64,000 nucleotides of DNA from Paenibacillus sp. 453mf (lineage in GTDB: Bacteria > Bacillota > Bacilli > Paenibacillales > Paenibacillaceae): NCBI RefSeq assembly GCF_900116105.1, contig NZ_FPAC01000007.1, positions 31,669 through 95,668 on the forward strand. Direction: 5' to 3'. The position numbers and the translations under genes were made by a program. This document shows, piece after piece, positions 25,810-32,778 of this stretch (position 1 is the stretch's first letter; each line of letters starts with the position of its first letter). A model generated the notes under the pieces. The model was given only the letters and a program-made list of their open reading frames with translations. It did not search any database and had not been told where the DNA came from.

Positions 25810-25841
25810 AAAAAAAGCACTGGATGCTGTCATCCAATGCT
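25810..25841 (-). terminator. Terminator of the DedA gene
   Basis: AGCATTGGATG and CATCCAGTGCT pair on the minus strand (one G-T) with a four-base loop, followed by seven Ts, 40 bases beyond the DedA stop. Confidence 0.85.
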
Positions 25842-25881
25842 TCTTAATTTCTTATTTCGTAATCATGCGGGGTACGCAATA

Positions 25882-26508
25882 TTACTCTCGATTTTGCTGA
25901 GATTTTCGAATTCTTCGAAGGATCCATTTTGCCAGCTGGTACAAGACGAAGACAATTCCGATCAGAATAAGGGTACGTGTCAGCGATTTTTCTACGATAT
26001 TGAATACCAGCTTCCACTGCTCACCAAAGATAAAGCCGATGAAGAAAAACGTGGTCACCCATAGGGCCGTTCCACCGTATGCATAGGTAGCTACAGTCCG
26101 ATACGGAAGTCGAATAATGCCTATGAAATACCCAATGAATTGTCTGACACCCGGAACAAAAAAAACAAAAAGCAAAAGCTTGTCCCCATACCTGTCGTAC
26201 CTTTTTCTTGTTTTTTCAAGAAACTCCGGATGAATGAACAGCCACCTTCCAAAACGATCCACAAGTGGAGACCCAAACCTGTACCCGATCGCGTAGGTAA
26301 TCGTTACACCGAGACAAGCTCCTGTCAGTGCAAGCAGATAAGCGGGAAGCCACTCCAGTAGTCCCAAATAAACAAGGTATCCCGTATATGTAAGCGTGCT
26401 GTTTCCAGGGGGAATCGGCAACGCGATGAAGTCTAGAGGCAGGCCAATTAACAGTACATAATAGCCATATTGATCAAATAATCGTTCAACGACGTCAATT
26501 AAATTCAT
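25882..26508 (-). CDS. DedA-family membrane protein
   Basis: A 208-residue polytopic membrane protein of the DedA (SNARE-associated/VTT) family. The hallmark region (FIALPIPPGNSTLTYTGYL) and the FVPGVRQFIGYFIGI segment with its conserved Arg are present. Recent work assigns some DedA proteins a role in undecaprenyl-phosphate or phospholipid recycling, which would suit a glycan assembly locus; for this one it is inference. The start is the ATG five bases after AAGGAG (26508); the longer reading has no ribosome binding site. It is monocistronic with a good terminator, and separates two spore-island operons. Confidence 0.88.
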   Translation of the reverse strand: MNLIDVVERLFDQYGYYVLLIGLPLDFIALPIPPGNSTLTYTGYLVYLGLLEWLPAYLLALTGACLGVTITYAIGYRFGSPLVDRFGRWLFIHPEFLEKTRKRYDRYGDKLLLFVFFVPGVRQFIGYFIGIIRLPYRTVATYAYGGTALWVTTFFFIGFIFGEQWKLVFNIVEKSLTRTLILIGIVFVLYQLAKWILRRIRKSQQNRE

Positions 26509-26677
26509 GTAATCTCCTTGATCAGGTCCTAATGTTATTTTTGATAGACAAACAAGAGCAGAGCCGCAACGTTCTCCACTGAAAATATTATTAAAATTGG
26601 AAACTATAATCAAGTTGGATCCATCTCATGGAACTACAAGCCGGACCTTAGGAGATCAACCCAAAGGCCCGGGTTAT

Positions 26678-26710
26678 TTAAAATATAACGAACATCGCCT
26701 TAAGCGATGC
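26678..26710 (-). terminator. Possible terminator of the six-gene glycosyltransferase operon
   Basis: CATCGC and GCGATG form a short stem with a five-base loop 20 bases beyond the stop; the following minus-strand sequence is only loosely T-rich (TTCGTTATATTTTA). Weak. Confidence 0.4.
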
Positions 26711-26731
26711 TCCCCTGCACCCACATTCCGT

Positions 26732-28108
26732 CTATAATACCGGGCTAAGCAGTATAGGTGGAGCAATAATAGGAAGCCCTTGTGGAATGGATTGCAATTG
26801 TTCTGTGGTAACCTCATAAATGTCTTGCGGGTCAATGCCCCAGCTTTGAACTGCATGTGCCGTAATGAATAACCTTCGCTTTCCATCCTTCAATTGATAT
26901 ACAAGCTGTGTAACCTCTGGACGGCTCGCGGTCACTATACTTCCATCGGGAATCCCGATTGTCATCTTCTCGGCTTGCCGCAGCTGTAGCTCTTCCAGTG
27001 TATGGAGCTGGAGGATATCCCCCATCGGAATGGATTGCAGTTCATACCGAGACAGCCGAACAGCCTTATCGAATATCTGTGTTCGATGTGAATCCTGCAG
27101 CTCTAGAGGATGCTTATGACCATTATTTAGCCAGTAGAGCTTACCGCCGCTTGTTTTGACCAGTCTACGATCAGGATAAAAATGATAGCTTTGGATGCCA
27201 CGCATTCCAACTTGCTCATATTCTGCACCATTTGTATGCAGCGTTTCCTGAATCAGCAGATGTGGATTCCCCCATTTTCCCTCATAATACTTCGCATTTT
27301 GATCATTGGTTTCTTGAAACTTTGAATTCCCCATACTCTTCATGCTTACACTGCCAAAATGATGAATAAAGCTGTCTCCGGCAATACACAATTTTCTCCC
27401 TGACAACCTGATTCGAATCATCCAATCATCATCCTCGTAATTGCCGATGTGATACCCTTCATCCAGATATCCAATCTCATTGAGCAGCTCTCTTCGGAAT
27501 AATAAGCAGAAGCCGACAAGTCGATCTGTATATTTCCATTTGCCGGGATCAGGCTTATTATACCCTTCTGCAAAAGGAAGCATATCCTTCACATCGGTAT
27601 ATGGAACCTCTATTTGCTGTTCTCCTCCAATATAATTCGTAACAGGTCCTACCACTGCAATACCAGCATCACTGTTTAAACAGCTCATCATATTCGTGAG
27701 CCATCCCGGCGTCACCACAACGTCGTTGTTCAACACGACAATATATTGTCCTCTGGCCATCATCAGGCCATGATTGACACCGCCTGCGAACCCCAGGTTG
27801 CTCTCCAGCACGGTGTATCTGACATCTAGGCCTAGAGACCTGAGATAATCTGCTGTACCATCTGTTGAGGCGTTATCCACGACTACAATTTCATAAGGTT
27901 GAGAGGTGTGAGCCTGAATGCTGGCAATGCATCCCTTCAACATATCAATCTGGTTATAGGTTGGAATGACGATGCTTGGCCCGTCAATCCACTTCCCGTA
28001 TGAATGAATGCCATGAGGTACACCTTGATCGTATCCTTGTTGAAAGCCCGCCTGAAACGGAGTCACCCGCGGCGTTTTCTGCATTTGCTTCATGGTCTTT
28101 CGAGCCAT
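26732..28108 (-). CDS. GT2 glycosyltransferase with N-terminal tag and C-terminal repeat domain
   Basis: A 458-residue, three-part protein. Residues 1-37 hold a basic start and the tag F18-x2-G21-F22-x2-G25-Y26-x2-G29. Residues about 44-290 are a GT2 domain (SIVIPTYNQ, VVDNASTDGT, the VLNNDV metal site, and the GNYEDDDW acceptor motif), most like rhamnosyl- or WcaA-type transferases. Residues about 325-458 contain two copies of a surface-protein repeat ending in LQSIPxG (YELQSIPMG and EQLQSIPQG), with GGKLYWLNNG and DGKRRLFITAHAV before them. The repeat is usual in extracellular or envelope proteins, unusual on a cytoplasmic transferase. Paralogue of the gene at 29937. Last gene of its operon. 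Confidence 0.85.
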   Translation of the reverse strand: MARKTMKQMQKTPRVTPFQAGFQQGYDQGVPHGIHSYGKWIDGPSIVIPTYNQIDMLKGCIASIQAHTSQPYEIVVVDNASTDGTADYLRSLGLDVRYTVLESNLGFAGGVNHGLMMARGQYIVVLNNDVVVTPGWLTNMMSCLNSDAGIAVVGPVTNYIGGEQQIEVPYTDVKDMLPFAEGYNKPDPGKWKYTDRLVGFCLLFRRELLNEIGYLDEGYHIGNYEDDDWMIRIRLSGRKLCIAGDSFIHHFGSVSMKSMGNSKFQETNDQNAKYYEGKWGNPHLLIQETLHTNGAEYEQVGMRGIQSYHFYPDRRLVKTSGGKLYWLNNGHKHPLELQDSHRTQIFDKAVRLSRYELQSIPMGDILQLHTLEELQLRQAEKMTIGIPDGSIVTASRPEVTQLVYQLKDGKRRLFITAHAVQSWGIDPQDIYEVTTEQLQSIPQGLPIIAPPILLSPVL

Positions 28109-28139
28109 ATTTGTATTACCTCCTTCAAGAACTGCTGTT

Positions 28140-29177
28140 TCACTGCTGACTTTCCTGTATCATTTGATCCGCCAAATGACCGATATCAATCGCCACTTTG
28201 TTATCTTCACTCGCTATGCGCTGACAAAGAACGACTGCAGGAACGCCCGCAGCGATTAAACATATATCAAACTTATACATACGGCACTGCTCTATTACTC
28301 GCTCGATATCTTCGAATCCCCGTACCGGGCTTACACTGCCCACAACGTTTATACCTTGTTTCCTCATAATATCTGCTGCTTCCGCTGCTTTGTTTCCTAT
28401 AAGAAGGACACGCTGATTAGCGAGCATAGGCAGAAGCAGGCCATGTTGATGAAGCTGGTAATTAATGAGTGAGGTTGTCAGCCGGCTCTGTGCCAAACTC
28501 CAGCCATAATGTTTACTTACGGCAAACAGCAGCATCTGGAATTCGGGCCGCCTGGACATCGGAACACCCACATAATCTGCCTTCATGATGGAGTTCAGCA
28601 GGAGACTCTGAACAGAAACATCAGGTAAAGGCACCCCTGCGTAGGGCAGGAATGCCCCTAACTCATGGGCTTCTGTATTAGAGATCACTGTCCCATAAGC
28701 AAGGGTCAGCAGCTCGCCGTCTCCCAGCCGTACAAGCGAAAAAGACCGGCGTTCATCCATCGCCGACCGAATCTCACCCGCTACCTGTACACTGCTTGCA
28801 ATCTCAAGCATATCGGCTTGATGCTGCATGAGACCTGACTGGATGAGAGCTTCGACCGTAACCTCTGGCAGCATTCTTCCGTATGGAATAAGCTGCTCTA
28901 CAATCGCCTCACCGCCATGATAGAGTCCTTCTCTGTATCCTGCTGCATAAGCCTTCTGGTGCGTGCCCTGATGATAAGACGGGAGCGGAGCCAGCGGTTT
29001 GTCATGACGCTTCTGTTGATATTTTTTGGAAGTAGGTCTTTTTCTCATGGGCGGCTTTAATTTGGATATTTTGCTCCTGACCGAACGCTTATTCTTGACG
29101 GAAGATCTCTGTCTTCTCTTCTTCGCGGCATGAATGACGACCTGCCCGAAATAATCCCTCTTCCTGCCTCGCTCCAT
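28140..29177 (-). CDS. GT-D fold glycosyltransferase with basic N-terminus and tag
   Basis: A 345-residue protein. Residues 1-60 are rich in Lys/Arg (for example KKRRQR, KMRKRP-type runs). The tag follows at Y77-x2-G80-Y81-x2-G84-x3-G88. The C-terminal part resembles GT-D (DUF1792-type) glycosyltransferases, including the diagnostic LVRLGDGELLTL and the later VLLIGNKAAEA. Founding GT-D enzymes glucosylate surface adhesins (Streptococcus DGT1). The start is taken as the second ATG, eight bases after GGGAG; the first, two codons earlier, is too close. In this operon it probably decorates a spore-surface glycan or protein. Confidence 0.8.
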   Translation of the reverse strand: MERGRKRDYFGQVVIHAAKKRRQRSSVKNKRSVRSKISKLKPPMRKRPTSKKYQQKRHDKPLAPLPSYHQGTHQKAYAAGYREGLYHGGEAIVEQLIPYGRMLPEVTVEALIQSGLMQHQADMLEIASSVQVAGEIRSAMDERRSFSLVRLGDGELLTLAYGTVISNTEAHELGAFLPYAGVPLPDVSVQSLLLNSIMKADYVGVPMSRRPEFQMLLFAVSKHYGWSLAQSRLTTSLINYQLHQHGLLLPMLANQRVLLIGNKAAEAADIMRKQGINVVGSVSPVRGFEDIERVIEQCRMYKFDICLIAAGVPAVVLCQRIASEDNKVAIDIGHLADQMIQESQQ

Positions 29178-29190
29178 ATCCATTGCTCCC

Positions 29191-29922
29191 TTAGGGTAAG
29201 ATCTTCTTCATCTGAATGGCTGCATCCTGGAGAGATTCGAAGGTTCCAGCATCGCTCCAATAACCAGAGAGAATATCATATTCCAGTTTCTTCGCTCTGG
29301 CATAAGCATTGTTCACATCCGTAATTTCAAGCTCTCCGCGAGCAGAAGGAGATATGCCTGAAATAATATGGAATACATCAGCATCAAATAAATAAAACCC
29401 AGTTACGCTGTAATTGGTCACGGGATGCTCCGGCTTCTCCTCAATATATGAAATAAGGTTGCTATGCTCCAAGTCAAATACAGGCACTCCGTACCTTCTC
29501 GGATCATCAACCTCCTTCAACAGCACTCTGGCTGTGCCCGGCTTCTGATGCATAAATGCAGCGACGTATGGAGTGAGATCATCTGCAAACAGGTTATCAC
29601 CAAGCAGCACAGCAAACTTCTCCTGCGGCAAAATAAATCCTTTGGCTAAATCCAGTGCCTCTGCAATACCACCCGCTTCTTCCTGGATACGGTATGTCAG
29701 ACTTACCCCATATTCGGCTCCGCTCCCGAGGAAATCAGTGTACAGTCCAGAAGACTGTTTGCTAATAATGAGCATAATGTCCGTAATACCTGCTCTGCGC
29801 ATCGTCTCAAGTCCATACACTATCATTGGGTATTTCCCAACAGGGAGCAATTGCTTATTCATCAGCTGTGTCAACGGCCGAAGGCGCGTGCCCTTGCCTC
29901 CTGCAAGAATAATTCCTCTCAA
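29191..29922 (-). CDS. Sugar-1-phosphate nucleotidyltransferase, SpsI/RmlA-like
   Basis: A 243-residue enzyme that activates a hexose-1-phosphate, most likely glucose-1-P with dTTP. It has the signature GIILAGGKGTRLRPLT at the N-terminus, then LLGDNLFADDL with the catalytic Asp and YIEEKPEHP. It lacks the about 45 C-terminal residues of full-length RmlA and so matches the short spore type such as SpsI of B. subtilis (246 residues). TTG at 29922, seven bases after AAGGAGG, gives the family-typical start; the ATG two codons earlier is only one base from that site. No rmlB or rmlC lies in the window, so the sugar's fate is open. Confidence 0.83.
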   Translation of the reverse strand: MRGIILAGGKGTRLRPLTQLMNKQLLPVGKYPMIVYGLETMRRAGITDIMLIISKQSSGLYTDFLGSGAEYGVSLTYRIQEEAGGIAEALDLAKGFILPQEKFAVLLGDNLFADDLTPYVAAFMHQKPGTARVLLKEVDDPRRYGVPVFDLEHSNLISYIEEKPEHPVTNYSVTGFYLFDADVFHIISGISPSARGELEITDVNNAYARAKKLEYDILSGYWSDAGTFESLQDAAIQMKKILP

Positions 29923-29936
29923 TTTCATTCCTCCTT

Positions 29937-30683
29937 CTAGACGTATTGAAGCGGGTCTATCTGCCATTTATCTATAAAGAGTTCACGATTCCGCTTCACC
30001 AGCTCGCTTAAACGCTCCTCACCCGACTTGCGGAAGCTCGCACTCCCCTCATGATGCACCAGCGTGTCTCCACAGACGAGCAATCTGTATCCGGCAAGCC
30101 TTGCCCTATAGCAGTAATCGTCATCCTCGTAATGACCTGGACTGAACCGTTCATCCAAATACCCAATCTTTTCAATGAGTTCCCTTTTGAACATGAAGCA
30201 CAGTCCAACAATTCGGGGAACCTCTATCCAGCGTGAAGGGTCAGAATGGTTATGAGCAGCTGCAATATCTAAGAACTGAGCTTTGGAGTCAAACGGAATA
30301 TTTATCTGCTGTATGCCACTTGCATAGTTAGTGACCGGACCCACAATACCGACCATGGGATCACTGAACAATCCCTGTTTTAGTTGGGTAAGCCAGTTTC
30401 GCGTCACGGTCACATCATTGTTAAGCAGCAGCAGGCTGCCTCCCCTCGCAAGGCGCAAGCCGCTGTTGCATGCCTTCGGAAATCCGCGATTCTCTGGAAG
30501 AGAGATCACTTTAATTCGCTCAGATACACAGTACTCGTAGGTTCCGTCAGTAGAACGATTGTCTACAACTATGATTTCGTAAGGTTCCTCCGTCCATTTC
30601 CGTATGGAATCCATGCAGCTGCGCAGCAATTCAAGACCATTGTATGAAGGTATAATAATACTGGTCATATCCTGGACATTCAT
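29937..30683 (-). CDS. GT2 glycosyltransferase
   Basis: A 248-residue family 2 transferase without tag or basic tail. Motifs: SIIIPSYNG, VVDNRSTDGT, LLLNNDVT for metal and nucleotide binding, GPVTNYASG and the acceptor-side HYEDDDYC. It closely parallels the GT2 domain of the gene at 26732 (same GPVTNY and YEDDD blocks), suggesting duplication and loss or gain of the extra domains. The ATG at 30683 lies nine bases after GGAG and overlaps the stop of the upstream gene (ATGA), so the two are translationally coupled. Confidence 0.85.
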   Translation of the reverse strand: MNVQDMTSIIIPSYNGLELLRSCMDSIRKWTEEPYEIIVVDNRSTDGTYEYCVSERIKVISLPENRGFPKACNSGLRLARGGSLLLLNNDVTVTRNWLTQLKQGLFSDPMVGIVGPVTNYASGIQQINIPFDSKAQFLDIAAAHNHSDPSRWIEVPRIVGLCFMFKRELIEKIGYLDERFSPGHYEDDDYCYRARLAGYRLLVCGDTLVHHEGSASFRKSGEERLSELVKRNRELFIDKWQIDPLQYV

Positions 30684-31573
30684 GGCGCATTTCTCCAACT
30701 GGCGACTGCCGCTCTATATTGAGAATCGGAAGAATACTCTTCGAGCCCTGGGCCGGCTTCAAGATATTTCGATAACGCTTCAATATGGTCGCCAATAATC
30801 ATGCGTTCCACATTGTTGCCCTTGCCTGTATTGTCCTTTCTTAGGCGATTGCCCGTTATAACGTTAACTTTGCTTACGGCTTCTACCTTCATGCCCTTTG
30901 TGCAAGCCAGCATCTGTGCCAGTGGAGGTACCATAAGGCTCTGATAACCAATTTCTCTGATGCAGCGGCTGGATAAGGCATGAGGTACTGCAACAAGTGA
31001 GTTTGCCGCAAGATCACTCCGATTGAGCACCGAATTCAAGTAGGCTTTCATTCGTGTGACGTCATCTTGATCTGGAAATGCCGGGATATAAGAGGTTAAG
31101 TTATTTAACGCCATATCAACACCTCGATCGACGGCTGTTAAAAACGGAGCCAATTGCTCAGCCTTAATCACGATGTCTCCATCCGTGAACAGGACAATAT
31201 CAGAAGTCGTAAGCTCTGCTCCGATCGCTCGACCGACATCATGCCCCACCCGATCTGGTTCATGCACAATAGTGACTGCCGGAAACTTTCGTGCAATCTC
31301 ATAACTGTTGTCTCTGCATCCATTTAACACAACCACAATTTCCTGCAGCGGCAAACGACTGAGCTCCTTGAGCACTCCTCCGAGTGTTCCGGCCTCATCA
31401 GATGCGGAAACTACGGCAGAAGCCGATTTCTGTAATGTTAAGCGTACTTGCGCTGAAGCAGACAGGTTACGCTTTGAGCTCGGTGATTTCGTCTTTCTGC
31501 TGCCCGGCTTCTTCGTCCCTCGCGAATTGTTCTTTCGCACAGTCGTCCTTCTCGTCCTGGTTCGGTACTTCAA
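30680..31573 (-). CDS. GT2-like glycosyltransferase with basic N-terminus
   Basis: A 297-residue protein. The first 36 residues are strongly basic (RTRTRRTTVRKNN, then RKTKSPSSKR). A GT2-like core follows with VVVLNGCRDNS, HDVGRAIGAE and the metal-binding LFTDGDIVI. The acceptor half contains ALNNLTSY and VPPLAQML. It is a paralogue of the next gene upstream (31583) with the same layout. The start TTG is preceded by GAGGTG about 11 bases away. Such enzymes commonly extend cell-surface glycans; here the basic head may retain it at the developing spore. Substrate unknown. Confidence 0.8.
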   Translation of the reverse strand: MKYRTRTRRTTVRKNNSRGTKKPGSRKTKSPSSKRNLSASAQVRLTLQKSASAVVSASDEAGTLGGVLKELSRLPLQEIVVVLNGCRDNSYEIARKFPAVTIVHEPDRVGHDVGRAIGAELTTSDIVLFTDGDIVIKAEQLAPFLTAVDRGVDMALNNLTSYIPAFPDQDDVTRMKAYLNSVLNRSDLAANSLVAVPHALSSRCIREIGYQSLMVPPLAQMLACTKGMKVEAVSKVNVITGNRLRKDNTGKGNNVERMIIGDHIEALSKYLEAGPGLEEYSSDSQYRAAVASWRNAP

Positions 31574-31582
31574 ATGCTCTAT

Positions 31583-32578
31583 TCACCTCGCTCTAACCAA
31601 GTGCCTTGCCCTGTGGAGATCCGTAAATCCGCCGCGGCTCCCTTGATGCAGCGTTAGCCAGCGAACAGCTTTCTCATGATCTCTCAAGACAATGCCGGTC
31701 AATAGGTCTTGATTGGCCCGATTCTTTCTTCTAAGCGGATTTAATCTCCCAACAGGCACGCGATGTACTGCTTTGACAGCAAGACCCTGCTTGATTGCCA
31801 TAGCTTGAGCTAATGGAGGTACCTGGAGTGCCCCCTCCCGAAGCAGGTCAAATGCAGTTCTGCTGATGGCATGCGGAACTGCCGTCATGGAGGCTCCCTT
31901 CAAATCTGATCGGCCGAGCATGATATTCAGTGCGTGCTTCGCTTCCACGACCGGATGAACCGGCTTTTTACGAACGGGGCCATTATAATCATTCAGTGCA
32001 ACATCAATTCCGGACAACACAGCACTTACAAATGGCTTCAATTCCTGACCAGGGATCAACATATCCCCATCAATGAAGAGCAGCACCTCTCCTCTAGCCG
32101 TTTCAGCACCGATCTGCCTTCCGACATCATGACCGAGAGCTTCATCGTAAGAAATAATACGGGCTCCGGCTGCTGTTGCTCTGGCTTCTGTCTGATCCGT
32201 AGAACCATTGACAACAACGATCACTTCAGTCGATGGATGAACCCTCTTTGCTTCCCGAATGACGCGGGCAATCATGGCCTCTTCATTCATTGCAGGAATA
32301 ATGACAGAGACAACCGGCTCATGTACGACAAATTCCTGCGCCTCGTGTCTCAGATGAGTGCCTTTTGATTGCTCAGCAGCCAGCTGACCTGATTCAACCG
32401 AATTTGTGGATTTTGATCGGCGATTTTTGATCATTCGTTTGGTTGATCGACGCCTCTTCAGCGGCTTCGCTTTTCCGGTTTGCTGTATATGGCCTCCCTT
32501 GTCAAGCACCCGTTTCTGGCTACCGGACCGGCTGGGAGCTTTTGAGCTTCGCTGAAATTTTTGATTGTTGTCTCCCAC
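31583..32578 (-). CDS. GT2-like glycosyltransferase with basic N-terminus
   Basis: A 331-residue protein. Residues 1-58 form a basic, disordered-looking head (for example KPLKRRRSTKRMIKNRRSK). The GT2-like domain starts at about residue 90 (VSVIIPAMNEEAMIARVI), with VVVNGSTDQT, HDVGRQIGAE and the LFIDGDM metal site. The paralogue downstream shares the HDVGR, ALNDY/ALNNL and VPPLAQ blocks. GTG start seven or so bases after AAGGAGG. First gene of the six-gene operon; a perfect sigma-K -10 element lies about 60 bases upstream. Confidence 0.82.
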   Translation of the reverse strand: MGDNNQKFQRSSKAPSRSGSQKRVLDKGGHIQQTGKAKPLKRRRSTKRMIKNRRSKSTNSVESGQLAAEQSKGTHLRHEAQEFVVHEPVVSVIIPAMNEEAMIARVIREAKRVHPSTEVIVVVNGSTDQTEARATAAGARIISYDEALGHDVGRQIGAETARGEVLLFIDGDMLIPGQELKPFVSAVLSGIDVALNDYNGPVRKKPVHPVVEAKHALNIMLGRSDLKGASMTAVPHAISRTAFDLLREGALQVPPLAQAMAIKQGLAVKAVHRVPVGRLNPLRRKNRANQDLLTGIVLRDHEKAVRWLTLHQGSRGGFTDLHRARHLVRAR

Positions 32579-32636
32579 CGTATGTCCTCCTTCTACCTTC
32601 TTGTCAGGCTCGCTTCTATCAAGGAGTATTCACGTA

Positions 32637-32645
32637 TAGCATATG
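32637..32645 (-). promoter_or_regulatory. Sigma-K-like -10 element of the six-gene glycosyltransferase operon
   Basis: CATATGCTA on the minus strand matches the sigma-K -10 (CATAnnnTA) exactly and sits in the same 13-mer ATGCATATGCTAT as the promoter at 25698. There is no AC at 17 bases upstream, so the -35 side is poor and may need GerE or another activator. Confidence 0.45.
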
Positions 32646-32710
32646 CATACAGATGAGGAGGGCAACGGCTTCTGTCCTTACTACCTTCACCCGAACCTCA
32701 TGAGCATATA

Positions 32711-32762
32711 GAAAAAAGCAGTGCTCTCCCGCTGAACAATCGTTCAGGGATTGCACTGCTTA
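32711..32762 (-). terminator. Terminator of the decapeptide-repeat gene
   Basis: On the minus strand AGCAGTGC/GCACTGCT forms the outer stem and CTGAAC/GTTCAG the inner one, followed by TTTTTT. It starts about 18 bases after the stop. Confidence 0.88.
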
Positions 32763-32778
32763 TATACTAAAATGGGGT

